From NCBI RefSeq assembly GCF_037975245.1, contig NC_092575.1, forward strand, positions 26,943,841-27,007,840: 64,000 nucleotides of DNA, read 5' to 3'. This document shows positions 45,601-57,800 of the stretch, one piece after another. How positions within the stretch are numbered: the stretch's first letter is position 1; each line of letters begins with the position of its first letter. The position numbers and the translations under genes were made by a program. Source of the stretch: Apostichopus japonicus. Its lineage: Eukaryota > Echinodermata > Holothuroidea > Aspidochirotida > Stichopodidae. The notes under the pieces were generated by a model. That model saw only the letters and a list, made by a program, of their open reading frames with translations, did no database searches and had not been told where the DNA came from.

Positions 45601-46105
45601 TTATTGGTCAGGAAGTACAACATATTCCAACATAATAAACTGGTCAGGTACAGTTTATGGTAAGCACTGCAATTTATTTCGAGATATGTTACTTTCTAAA
45701 TCTTTACTTACCAATTCTTCTTAATCAATTGTAGGAAAAGTTGCCAATATTCTTTCAAGCCAAATGACCAGTATGATATGAAAGTTACCAGGAGTGAGTG
45801 GCCAAGAGTAGGAGTTTGTCCTTAAATCACCTTCTTGAGACTAACATCTGTTGTCCTTATCGCTTCCTAGACAACGCTGATAATTAATGACACCTGGCAC
45901 CACAGATCCAGCTGTCCACAACTGAGCACAACAATTACTGTACTTAATTACTTAAATTAAATGGTTGGAAAATTTTCTTCAAACTTTTATGTTAGGTTTT
46001 CTTATATTTTCTTTCAAATACTTCCACAGGGGTTCCTTGGCATTAATGGGTGCAATCTGTGTGTGGGCCCTGCTTGGGGATCAGAAGTCATCAGATGTTG
46101 GCTGA
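33632..46105 (+). CDS. PNLDC1: PARN-like 3'-5' exoribonuclease PNLDC1 (piRNA trimmer)
   Basis: 21 exons: 33632-33710, 34466-34591, 34954-34990, 35236-35311, 36254-36301, 36907-36995, 37625-37725, 38291-38370, 38968-39029, 39222-39282, 40198-40267, 40878-40963, 41175-41242, 41697-41764, 42328-42381, 42718-42760, 43004-43103, 43631-43717, 44439-44527, 45561-45659, 46030-46105 (stop TGA). All phases join; 506 aa, close to vertebrate PNLDC1. The CAF1/PARN nuclease fold keeps its DEDDh residues: Asp29 and Glu31 (ALDLEFSGL), Asp237 (GHNCLTDML), His331 and Asp336 (HEAGYDSYLAG). The last exon encodes WGSLALMGAICVWALLG, a C-terminal membrane helix. PNLDC1, unlike PARN, has such a tail and trims piRNA precursor 3' ends at the mitochondrial surface with PIWI and Tudor partners. 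Absence of an RRM-like C-terminus also favours PNLDC1 over PARN. Confidence 0.93.
34262..34335. repeat. Single arm of an interspersed foldback repeat
   Basis: GTGTAAAAGTAAGGTGGCCT followed by GACGTTTCGATCCTAGCAGG and ATCTTCTTCAGAGGCTAAAT matches the left arm of the foldback at 55478-55642 almost base for base. It lies in PNLDC1 intron 1. Confidence 0.75.
36975..37058 (+). repeat. Perfect 42-bp tandem duplication across the donor of PNLDC1 exon 6
   Basis: The unit starts GTCTCCATTTAACTTAGCAA, contains AGgtatg, and is repeated exactly (36975-37016 and 37017-37058). The first unit has 21 exonic bases and 21 intronic bases. The second copy therefore carries an identical donor 42 bp downstream. 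Use of the distal donor would read AGG TAT GAA TAG, a stop. Confidence 0.95.
38438..38766. mobile_element. Short TIR element, 329 bp
   Basis: Perfect 15-bp inverted termini CAGGGATGTGCCCAG are flanked by CACATA direct repeats (38432-38437 and 38767-38772). The interior is rich in GCCCAGCACT repeats and has no coding frame. A 6-bp duplication does not fit hAT (8 bp), so the superfamily is unclear. It is in PNLDC1 intron 8. Confidence 0.82.
39777..40131. mobile_element. TTAA-flanked MITE, 355 bp
   Basis: Imperfect inverted termini AGGCATTGAAGACTCGC and AGGGTGTGAAGACTCGC (read inward) are flanked on both sides by TTAA (39773-39776 and 40132-40135). TTAA targets are typical of piggyBac and Kolobok-type elements. 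There is no transposase frame. It is in PNLDC1 intron 10. Confidence 0.75.
40439..40687 (-). mobile_element. tRNA-derived SINE
   Basis: Read on the minus strand from 40687, the head is GTCAGCTGAGTGGTTAACGC, an A-box like that of Leu/Ser tRNAs. AAGGTTTTCGATTCGTTTCC, a degenerate B-box, follows about 30 bases later. The body, from about 40612 to 40439, is shared with a second copy at 44226-44406. It is in PNLDC1 intron 11. Confidence 0.72.
41785..42250. repeat. (TATTG)n pentanucleotide tract
   Basis: Long runs of TATTG/TGTAT with interspersed GTTTTTGTATGGTATTGTTT blocks about every 90 bp, in PNLDC1 intron 14. The overlapping CIVLYC-rich open frames come from the repeat. Confidence 0.93.
44226..44406 (-). 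mobile_element. Second copy of the SINE body (head truncated)
   Basis: It shares GTATGTATTTTAGATCCTCC, GGCTTATCAAAGCC and CAACAACTCTGTAAC, in the same order and orientation, with 40439-40620. The tRNA-like head is missing. It ends about 33 bp before PNLDC1 exon 19. Confidence 0.75.
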
Positions 46106-46457
46106 GCCCTGGAGTCCATTTCAGATATTTCCTTTACCAAGGAAGACTGAAGAAATCCTGCCTAGAGAGTCGTATAGATTTTACAAACTTGGATTATTGT
46201 ATCTGTCATGAAGTAGCTTATTTAGTTATGAATACTACTGATACAGTATCTTTTAGTTCACTTTTGGCAGTTGCTATAATTGCATTTCTTGTTTACTTTA
46301 CTGGAGTACCTACATTGAATCCTCTGTGGAAAGGTGAAGATGCACAGGTGAGAGGAGGAACAGGTGAGAGGAGGATCAGTTGGACACTTGTTTTAATTCT
46401 GCATTATTACATCTCACTGATACACTTGTGAATGTGCCCTCGAAAATTGTTCAGAAG

Positions 46458-47373
46458 CAGGGGCGCCGTTTCCCGCAGGGACACGGGGACACGTCCCCAC
46501 CAAAATTTTCAGAGGTGGGGACATGGTATACCATGTCCCCACCATCTTTTGAGTGAATTTTGGAAGTCCGACTATCCATGATATCCTGCTATACCGCGTT
46601 AGTCGTAAAGATCTCAAGTACCCGTTAGGCGTTATCAAAATAAGCTACAAAACTAATGAATGAGCGAATGCAAAAGATGGAAACAAGTCTGATACGTTAA
46701 TTGGCAGCCTTACAAGTTGCTTGTTTCATTGATGTATGCTACCCGGTGGTGCTAACTTCAACCATGATTTTGCACTCCAACGACTGATGCTGCTCATCAT
46801 ACCTCTAGATGACCCTGTTCGCCTTTCTCCAGCACAATATTCTATTTAATCTGCTTTGTTTATTTGTTGTTATCTGCTTGTCTGGAAGCTAATGCAGAAC
46901 CCAGCGGTTGAACCAGGAGGGCATGCAGGACTCCCTGTTCAGTCTTGTTTGTGTATTCCATTGTTGTTGTTGTTATTGTTGTTGCGTCAACTTGCGTGTA
47001 GCTCCCAGCACATATTAATGGGACCCCACGCCCAACTGCCCAAAGGGCGGTGAAGGGAGGTGAAGATGGACTAATTTCTTGTTTTATATCGGCTCATTAT
47101 GATGTTTGTATTTGATAAATTAAAAAAATATCATCAGCAAATCTTATTCTTGTATTATTTTAATTGCTATTTTTCATGAAACATTTAAAACCGTGAAATA
47201 TTAAAATGAATGACCCATTTTTGATCATAATTGTGTCTGGGAAATGCAATTTCCGGCAATCTGGGGGGTAAATCTGTCAAAAAAAATTCTGGTACGCTCC
47301 GCGCGAACCCATGGTCACGCTCCGCTTAGATAGTCACGTCCCCACCAATTTTCAAAACAAGACGGCGCCCTTG
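46458..47373. mobile_element. Non-autonomous hAT-like element, 916 bp
   Basis: The termini are CAGGGGCGCCGT and, inverted, CAAGGGCGCCGT. A perfect 8-bp target duplication TTCAGAAG occurs at 46450-46457 and 47374-47381. The body has GGGGACACGTCCCCACC near the left end, then AATTTCCGGCAATCTGGGG and GTACGCTCCGCGCGAACC near the right, as in the 25522 and 27543 copies. It is the longest family member in the window; no transposase frame is seen. Confidence 0.9.
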
Positions 47374-47884
47374 TTCAGAAGAAAACAATTTGGATGGGAG
47401 TACAGTTAGGAGGGGGGAGGGGTGAGAGGTTAGCTTAATTAGTAAGCGGAGGCAGATAGACTCTATGTGTACAGTAGTTAAAGACAAGTACTGCTGACAT
47501 TTTTGTGAAAATACTATTTTTCCTTGAACAGTTCATGAATGTTTTGTATGTAATAGTGAGTTTAAAACATTTCATAACATTCAAAGATTCTATATGTTAA
47601 ATACAACTATTTGTACTCATTTTTACCTAATACCATTAAAAGAGAGTCTATCAACAATGAATTGTCCAAAAATGTGTTGATTTTGTCCAGTTCAGTTTAC
47701 CTTCCACATGTTGCCAAAGATAACAATTGGAAAGATATTACACATTAAATCAAACAAAACTCAAAAACCTTCATATATTCATAAATCTTTATAATTTAAT
47801 TTCTCTGAATCAAAAATTAACATACGTTTCCATGATACAAAAATTATTTCAAATTTTGCAAAATTAATCCAATTTATACAATAA

Positions 47885-48180
47885 AGCACAGATTATCCAA
47901 TTACATTATATCATGGATTACCCAATAAAAGAAAATCATGGATTATCCAATTTCAATAAATCATGGATTATCCAATTACAGTAAATCATGGATTATCTAA
48001 TTAAATTAAAGCACAGATTATCCAATTTCTGTAAATCATGGATTATCTAATTACATTAAATAACAGATTTTCCAATTACAATTAACCATGGTTTATCCAA
48101 TTACAGTAAATCAAAGATTATCCAATTGCAGTAAATCATTGATTGTCCAATTACAGTAAAGCACATATTATCCTGATCTC
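47885..48180. repeat. Degenerate AT-rich tandem repeat (about 21-26 bp unit)
   Basis: Around 12 diverged copies of TCATGGATTATCCAATTACA plus GTAAA, with A/T substitutions and length changes. It is old, since copies differ more than in the other arrays here. Confidence 0.88.
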
Positions 48181-51100
48181 TTGTATCCTAATCCTGGATT
48201 GGAACTGAATCTGAAATTCAATTATTCATAATTTATCAATACTGCACAAGTACTTCAAGTTCCATTGACAAATATAATATGCATTGTCATCACAAAGAAC
48301 AAAACTAGCTTTGTCTCCGATACCAGAGATATGACAATAGGCAAGTAACTGTACTATATTTCACACATTACCAAATACATTATGCTACAATATGAACGGA
48401 TGATTAAGTTAGAATTTAAAGGCAGGATTCCCAACAAACGACTGGCAGGCCAAATCCGACCTTCTGAGAAATATTTGGAAGTGTCCTGAAACATAAAGAG
48501 TGGCCCACAAACCTGTACTTAATCAAATAAGGTATAGGAACCTTGGTTGTCCAAAGTTTTGCCATATCCAGACAACCTCAGGATTCAACTTGTACAGGTA
48601 ATCCACATATTACTGAATTGTTCAACTTTGCTGTCAATTATCACGAGATTCAAATGTTATGATAACAAAAAAAACGCCTCGTGTACTGTTAAATCAAATC
48701 ACCAAAATTACCAGATGTTAAACTTGAAAGTTAGTGATTAGAAGGTTATAGTAAAATTTATTTGGACATTGAGAGAGAAAGAAATATAGCATTATGGAAT
48801 GCACAGTAATCATGTTTTATCATTAATTATGGTGCTAAAGGTCATCAATATAGCCCACAAATATGCTAGATAGGTCAAAAGATGGTCACTCATGCTCAAC
48901 CTATTCAATATATAAAACTTCAAAAAGTTTATTACTCTGACACATTAATGAGTGTGTAAATTTTTCACATTTGGGAAGAATTTAGAAATTCTCAACCTCA
49001 GTGAAAGTTCCTTTGTAAAGTTGTGCCTCTCCCCACCCCCCCCCCCCCTTGAAGTAGTTTTCCCAATAAACTTAAAGCTGGCATTTCAACTACATGGAGT
49101 TCTCTCTGATACCCACAGAGAACAGATATAGGCCTCTTTTGTAAAGGCAAGGTGGCGAACTCGGAGGGCAAGAAAGTAACTTACACATGTACCTTACTTT
49201 ATAATTTTGTTGGTTTAAAAATTGCAGTTTCATTTGGCTACTCCTCTATTCACGTTCATGTTACAATCTTCAAATATAATATTAAAATGAGGGATTGATT
49301 CCAAAAAGACAACATTATGATGATAAAACACCTTGGCAATGATATATAGAGTAGGACGAATAGAAGTTTCAATAAGTCACAAGTTAAGAACAATAAAAAA
49401 AACACTATTCTGGGAGTAACATCAAAGGAGCCATTTACTTGATTACACTACTCAATCTAGATTTTATTATCTCCCACAAGACCCTTCAACCCTGTACCCA
49501 TCCACAACCCCCTACCTGTTACCCAACCTTACCCTAACCCTCCTCTATCCTGTCCCAAAATGACTTAAAGCAATATCTATTTCTGCTTGGGATAACATAT
49601 CGATGTTTCTTTTTAACGTTTTACAGATGAATACTTGGGAATATTTCTACTTGATCTTCAACAGGAATACATCACTTATTTTTGCACCTTTAGCTCATAC
49701 TTTGACAGGCTGTCAGATTTCAAAGCCAAGCAACAATAGTTGAGTTGGTCAACCATGTAACGTGATAGCAGGAAGCAGCTTACCTTTGTCATTGATCAGG
49801 CTGCATTGAAGAATTAACTCAAGAAGTTGTTCTAAAGTTTAACCAAAGTGAGTCATTACTTGTGAAGACATCAAGACAGAAGTAGTACTCAGGAACAGGG
49901 CCCTTAATCTTACTGGTTATCTGGCATACCAGCTTTTAAGTAAGTTCTACAATGTTCCTCATTAATTTCACACTCATAGTCAGTCCAATAATTGTAAGTT
50001 CTTCTTAAAGATAAAAAAATGTCCAATTTTGTCTTAGGAAATTAAATATCAAAGTGGTAAGAAGATGTAATGATGTAATAATTATAACAAAGAATTGTAT
50101 AAATATACTTTCCACAGACCATCACATATGGTTATATACTTAGAGGTTACCACTCTTTCACAATCTTATTGAAAACAAGTGCTCAAATATAATAGGTAAA
50201 ACCTCACATACCTTACCTAATGACCCACAACCACAGAGACACCCTCTTAGGTCTATAGATGTGTTGAAACGTTTCAATGAAGTTGGCCCTTAGCCCCACC
50301 ACAAAGATTACAATAACTGGTTCAACAATATGGACAATTACATGTTTAGTTTCAGCACAAGCCTAACCAACAGTTTCAAAGTGATTGAATCTTCACCAGG
50401 TACCAATTAAAGTGGCCTGCTATTTACTGCAGTACTTTTTCTACCAGACATTTCATAAAATGCCAATAAAAGTCACAAAACCTGTACTCCGATTGCATCT
50501 CTGTGAAACAGCTAAACCAATAAGAAATTTATTTCTTTGAATGAAACATAAATAAGAAAACATTTATTTGTGAACAAATCCAAGCAAGGCCATCTTTAAG
50601 CTGCTCGTTTCTAGTGAGGTAGCAGTATATCGTGAGTTAACCCCATCACCAAATGAAGAATGCAATGAGAGCCTGTCATGTCAACAGTACTTTAAGTTTT
50701 CTGAGAAGATGAAAGCACCGGCAAATTGCAAGACAAATCTTTCTTTTTAATTACTTATTTAAGATCCATCAAAATATTACTTTTCATTGAACAGATTGTG
50801 AGAGTCATATAGAGAAACATGGTTAACCGATACAGCTAACTTTTCTAATAAAAAAGTTGTGAAAACCCTGCATAGTTTTTCTTTTAAAAGAATAATAGCA
50901 AAATGCAAAACCTACAAAATAATTCATACTAGAGCACATACGTCAGAAATATTGAATCCTCTTTATAATAAAAATTATTACAGTGAAATTTTGATATCTT
51001 AACAGAACCTTCATGATTCTACACTGATATTAAAGAATAGTAACGATAATACTAATAATGACATTATTTCAAACATGATTTCTATAATTTGTAAACGAAA

Positions 51101-51574
51101 CAGCTCGGACTTTGCCATGCTAAGGTAGAAAGATTCCTAATAACTTTGGCAGGTTTGTTAAAGAATTTGGGAGGATACAGGTAAGAGCAGAATAAATGGG
51201 GTAAATAGATTCATATAGTCATCACATTAACAAATTATGATTCTCTAAATGAATAAATAATTTGTTTTTGACCACCTTAGATGTCAAAAAGAATATCAGC
51301 TTCATTCTTCTTTTTAAGTCACAAAATTTGATCACTTTTATCACCAACAAGCAATTTAAGCAGAAATGTGCTATTTTGAGTTGTGGGAAGTACCAAAACG
51401 AACCTAAAAATGCTGTAACCTATGGTTCTAGTTATTAGAGGTCACCAGGGTTAAGACTGCTAACGGCGTCTAACTCTTTAGATCACTTTAGAGACTGAAG
51501 TGGTTTCGACTCAACAGTCTCCTTATAGTATACACCAGGTAGTAATGATAAAGCACTTTTACGCAGAGAGAATT

Positions 51575-51580
51575 TTTATT
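51575..51580 (-). terminator. Candidate polyadenylation signal of TMEM120
   Basis: AATAAA on the minus strand about 253 bp past the stop codon at 51833. It is a plausible but unproven transcript end. Confidence 0.35.
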
Positions 51581-51832
51581 TAAGAAAAAACATGAATTCT
51601 TCATATTAAGGCAAGATTTCAAAGAATCTTCATCACATATTATAACAATTAATATTATTTCTTGTTTCTGAGTCATTACATTTAATCATAACATTATTAA
51701 GATGAACTATAACAATAGTAAACAAAGAAGTTAAACATTACTTGTACGTTTACACAGTGGTTAACAGTTGCCATACTGTAAACTGGTATAATTGACAGTT
51801 AATGTTTACCCTGAGGAAGAGCTGCATCTCCT

Positions 51833-54800
51833 TCAAGCAGCCTTGGTTTTACTGCCTTTACTTTTGAATTTATCGATGACGACTTTAGATAACGTGGATG
51901 AGTTCCCTAGGAAGAGTATGAAAAAGATGACGGCAGAGCTGGAAACCTGTTCAAATGAAAAAAAAAGGATCAAATGACATTTACAACATGCTGGGAGTAA
52001 TCCATCCAGTATAGCATCGCAAACTGCGGAGCAAAATGGTCAGATTGCTACACATGTGCAAAGATGTGAAGCAGGTTGTTTACACAGAGAAAATATTCAA
52101 AGACTTCAACACTTCTTACAACTTTGAACACTAAATTATTCCATGACACACTGGACCATTCACGACACAAATGCTGTATAACTGGATTTGCTTCTTTCAT
52201 TTCCATAATTTATTAACTTAAAAGTTTAAGGCAAATGTTTATAATAACCACATGGGGAGAGAGGGGGGGGGGGGGTCATACCCCAACCAGCATAAAAAAT
52301 TTACTAATCATTTGGTGAAAATATCAAGATATTTATTAGCCATTTGCTGATCTGTAAATGGCTAAATTCTTGAAGCATTGAAGCCCATAAAATGGATTTG
52401 CACTCAAGACATTGATGGGTTAGACCTATCTATGCTGAATATTACCTAAATAGCATACTAGCCAATAGCTATTGAGTAAAAAAAAAAAAAAGCATATAGG
52501 CATATAGTAGCAATGAAGTTTAAGCTCACAAATGAGATTAATCTTGTCCTGAATAAACCATATGTGGTATACAGAGAAAATGGCAATTACATGTTACTCA
52601 ATGTCATTGAGTATTTGCTGCATTGCATTGTGGGTTATTGGAATGTACTTTCACTAAAGATCACTGTACTATTAAAAGTGTAAAAATGTAAAAACAAAAT
52701 TTAAAAATTGTGTAATTTGGATGCTTTTTGTAGAACGATATATATACCTTCTTACAAATGAAACTCTATGCCTTTGCAAGAAGATTAAAAGTGGAGGCAC
52801 AGACATACCAAAGAAATCTGTAAATAACAACATTTGTAAGACTCATTAAGATAATTTCAGAAACAATGATTACTCACCATCCACTCCTGACAGTCTGGGT
52901 GGTTTGCAATATAGTACAATGTAATAGCATTGTAAAGCTGAAATAGCTGAAATATAAATCAAATCAATCAAAAAGTTATCAGAGGCAGATTATTCTATTT
53001 CTTTGATCACAACTAGAACTGTGTAGCTTCCACAAAGCTATCAAACTTGGCTGTATTTTGAGGGTTAACTAAATATACCCTATCACCATATGTCATCGTT
53101 GCCGATGTGTGTTCTTTCCTTAGCGTGACCAAAGGGAAATTTCTGCTTGGTCATTCCTCTCCTGGTTCAGAGAGGCGTCGCATGTGCTACTATAGCAGAC
53201 CCTTAGTATTTAATTATCATATATGTTTTATATAGGTATTAAGGGGCTAGATATTGTAATTGTATACCTTTTTTAATATCACTTTATTGAGATTTGCTTT
53301 TAATGTAATTTTGCTATATGCTTGTGCCTGTTTATTATTGTTCCCTTTTGTGTATTTGTTGATATAAACCCATTAATATAATGAAGACAAATAGGGAAAT
53401 AGGACATGGAGAATCCAATTTAAAGTATTTCTACAAGTTTGAAATATGTCCCACCCCATATCTCCTCTCTTATTGCTTTAGGATATATTGAACAGAGCAG
53501 TCTACAGGTATCAGAAGAGGCAAACTTCTATGTAGCTAAATCATTTTCCTCAATAAAGAGATATTTAGCCAAAACCAAACACAGGCTGATGTCAAAGATA
53601 CTTACATAACCAAAGAACAGGAATGGTAGTAGAAACGTGAGACCCCTCCACATCCACGCTTGAAACTCCTCAGCTAAATTAGTGACAAAAAATGAGAGAT
53701 AATGATCAGAACAGAAACTTTAAATTGTAATTTATTATGTTCTTTACTTACTTCTGGTTTTAGAGGAATTAACCTAGGTTAATAACTGTGGGCCATATAA
53801 AAGTCAAAGTGTTACATATATTACCACCAAAGCACAATGTGTCACATCTCATATGGTTTTTGATTTATAAACAAATGACATTTATTAGCCTTTAAACTTT
53901 TTACCATCCACTTAACTCTAGTATACCTACAGTTTATCCATCATACATCCGACTGATACGTTTTATTCTTGCTTCACCATTCCCTTACCTACTGTTATGT
54001 CCATGCAACTCTTACCTACTGTGATGTCCAAATCACTGTCACCTATTGTGATGTCCCTACAACTCTCACCTACTGTGATGTCCCTGCAATTCTTACCTAC
54101 TGTGATGTCCATGTCACTGTCACCTATTGTGATGTCCCTACAACTCTCACCTACTGTGATGTCCCTGCAATTCTTACCTACTGTGATGTCCATGCAGCTC
54201 TCACCTTATTTGATGTTCATGTCACTCTCAACTACTGTGATGTCCATGTCACTCTTACCTCCTGTGATGTCCCTGCCATTCTTACCTACTGTGATGTCCC
54301 TACAATTCTTACCTACTGTGATGTCCATGTCACTGTAATCTACTGTAATGTTCCTGCAACTCATACCTACTGTGATGTCCATGCAGCTCTCACCTTATTT
54401 GATGTTCATGTCACTCTCAACTACTGTGATGTCCCTCCAATTCTTACCTACTGTGATGTCCCTGCAGTTCTTACCTACTGTGATGTCCATGTCACTCTTC
54501 TCTCCCAGAGCTCTTAGCCGGTACAGACATCCACTCTGGTAATAATACTGAAGCAGCTGCAAGAAATCTGAAAAACAAACATAGCACAGAGTTAAATCAA
54601 ACCATCTGTTAATATCATCCAGAATGAAATGAACAGATCTGTCAATATTATAAAAAATTAAACGAAAACAATCTCTGCAATTATCCTTTTCATGTCTGTT
54701 TTATGACATTTTTATTACTGAGAGAAAGAGTTGAACTCTATCACACTCTACAAACTTCACAAGGTGATTTGACAAGATGCTGGAATATGACACAAAACCC

Positions 54801-57800
54801 AAGACCCCTTTATGAAACACAGTGGACAAATTACTTTCATTCAAATTTAAAAATTACTCTGACTAGATTGCAAATTTAAACCATTCCCCTGCCCCCCACC
54901 TCCCTTTTACATTTGTATGTTGCCTTTGAACTTTTTACATTGATGTGGAGTTAACAAATTAAACTACACTTCAGTCGAATGGTTTAAGATCACATTTACA
55001 CATCTGAAGAAACAAACACAAACTATACCAAAACAGCATTTTAAGATGAGTTCTTATATTTTTTGACACTGTGGTTGGCGGGGTGACAAAACTTTCATTC
55101 AGCATGTGAAGAAAAGACACAAATTTTGAGACTTTCATGAGAAATATGAGCAAGATGGATTTTCATGAAGACTACTTACTAAGATAAACCCCAAAGACCA
55201 TAAACTGGGTCCTGAACATTCTGTAGCTGATACTGTCTGGCCAAATCAGGAGAATACCTGACAGCAGTACGGTGAGGTAGTGATGGATCACCCACCATCC
55301 TTTGATTCTAAACGATGAGCAAAAAACAGAAGATAAATACATTCAATTCCTCTCACTTCGCCTTTTTTCGCACGAATGATATGGCAAAATAAAATAAAAC
55401 TGTTAGCAGGCTCCTTTATCCACTAGAGAGCCTGTGTTAGATAATGTTAAAGTTGAAGGTTTACAGTCTTGTAATGTGTAAAAGTAAGTTGGCCTGTCGT
55501 TTCGATCCTAGCAGGATCTTCTTCAGAGGCTAAATGACAAGTGTCATTTGACACTTGTCATTTAGCTAAATGACACTTGTCATTTAGCCTCTGAAAAAGA
55601 TTCTGTTATGATCGAAACGTCGGGCCAACTTACTTTTACACGAATGATATGTCGACTGAAAATTCTGAAAGTAACGGTTGTTAACAGACTATCCAATCAA
55701 AACAAAGGCAGCCTACAGTAATTGGGCTTATATGTAAGATTCCAGGTATATTTTTCCAAACTTTCAAGAAAGAAAGAGTTTTAGTGGAGCATTTTTGCAT
55801 AACAGTTTTGGAGGCTCTGTACCTTGTCTCTTATAGCATACTATGGTTTCTGTGTTCAAAAACATGCTTTGCATCTTCCCACTAGCATAACAACTTGTTG
55901 ATTTTGCATAGCAAATTGCCCATTTTGCATAGCAAATTGTCCATTTTGCATAGCAAATTGCCCATTTTGCATAGCAATTTGCCCATTTTGCATAGTAATC
56001 TGTGATGCGGATACAGCATTAATTGTTCCCTGACTTTGTTTGGATTAGGTCTGTGTAACAGTCTTTTTTTTGTGTTCCTCTGAGCAGATAACGATTGGGG
56101 GTTATGGCCCTCTATAAAATTGTTTGTTGCTTTTGTTGTTGCTGTTTGTATGTGAATGGTTACTAAGAGGGCTTGTTGTTGTTTGGATATGTTTGTCACT
56201 GAAGGAGAGCTGGTGGCTGCATCGTGCATGTAACTCCCTCTCAATTTCAAACAGACAAGATATCTTTATGAAAAACACTTGTGAAGAATGTAAATAAAAT
56301 TATCTCACTCTGTTAACGAAAATACTGGGCCATAAAGGAGTCAGGGAATAACTAGGAGTTAACATTTTGCATATAGGCAATTCTAAAAGTGTTCAAGTTT
56401 GATTATGATTGATAAAAACATGTACACAGATATGCTAGAAACCTTGGCATAATTTCTTAAGCAAATTTTGGTTAATTGCTATGCAAAATATCAGATTTAT
56501 TAATTCCCTGGTAAAATGAGATGGTAAATATCTTGTTTAAATACTACACTGTTTTCCTTCCTTACCTTGAACCGTTATGGCGTAGTATATTCTCTCTCAG
56601 CACAAGAGTGCAGTAGTACCAAACGATCATAAAGTGATAAATAGCATCAATGAATCTGCAGTAGGAGAGTAAAACAAACCAAATATACAAGACTGGGGAT
56701 CTTACCTAGAAAATCAAAAACCAATCATTTCTGGAATACCTACTCATATTCAAGACTAATGTCTCTCTATGGTTCAGGTCAAAACCATAATCTTTGTTTT
56801 CATAATCATAAGCAGCATCTGCTAGTGATACTGAACTAACCATGATAATATAGTAATAATCAGCAGTTATTTCTATAGCATCAATGAATCTGCATAGTAA
56901 AAAATATATATAATTTACAAGACAAACCAAAGAAAACAAAATACAAATGGAAAAGAAATATTTCCATTTTTAGCACTGATTCTAACAGTTTTAAAATACT
57001 CTGGTATTAACATCTTTTAGTGATAACTGAATGAAAGAAATATTTCCATTTTTAGCACTGATTCTAACAGTTTTAAAATACTCTGGTATTAACATCTTTT
57101 AGTGATAACTGAATGAAAGAAATATTTCCATTTTTAGCACTGATTCTAACAGTTTTAAAATACTCTGGTATTAACATCTTTTAGTGATAACTGAATGAAA
57201 GAAATATTTCCATTTTTAGCACTGATTCTAACAGTTTTAAAATACTCTGGTATTAACATCTTTTAGTGATAACTGAATGAAAGAAATATTTCCATTTTTA
57301 GCACTGATTCTAACAGTTTTAAAATACTCTGGTATTAACATCTTTTAGTGATAACTGAATGAAAGAAATATTTCCAATTTTAGCACTGATTCTAACAGTT
57401 TTAAAATACTCTGGTATTAACATCTTTTAGTGATAACTGAATGAAAGAAATATTTCCATTTTTAGCACTGATTCTAACAGTTTTAAAATACTCTGGTATT
57501 AACATCTTTTAGTGATAACTGAATGAAAGAAATATTTCCATTTTTAGCACTGATTCTAACAGTTTTAAAATACTCTGGTATTAACATCTTATAGTGATAA
57601 CTGAATGAAAGAAATATTTCCATTTTTAGCACTGATTCTAACAGTTTTAAAATACTCTGGTATTAACATCTTTTAGTGATAACTGAATGAAAGAAATATT
57701 TCCATTTTTAGCACTGATTCTAACAGTTTTAAAATACTCTGGTATTAACATCTTTTAGTGATAACTGAATGAAAGAAATATTTCCATTTTTAGCACTGAT

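Larger units (their letters stand above)
46106..51832. other. Intergenic region between convergent PNLDC1 and TMEM120
   Basis: Both genes end into this interval, so it includes their 3' UTRs. It contains the hAT-like element at 46458-47373 and the degenerate repeat at 47885-48180. The rest is AT-rich with no conserved exon. A frame at about 46200-46430 encodes a hydrophobic stretch but is out of phase with the last PNLDC1 exon. Confidence 0.6.

Noticed and set aside
45961-46431. 156-codon plus-strand frame with a hydrophobic stretch
   Set aside because: It is out of phase with the PNLDC1 splice into 46030; the in-phase reading gives a membrane helix and stops at 46105. An alternative acceptor cannot be excluded but has no support.
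47885-48180. Regularly spaced repeats considered as a CRISPR-like array
   Set aside because: Units are contiguous and AT-rich with no unique spacers, in a eukaryotic intergenic region; this is an old tandem repeat.
53969-54517. 182-codon plus-strand frame rich in TYCDVP repeats
   Set aside because: It is the antisense of the 27-bp TMEM120 donor minisatellite.
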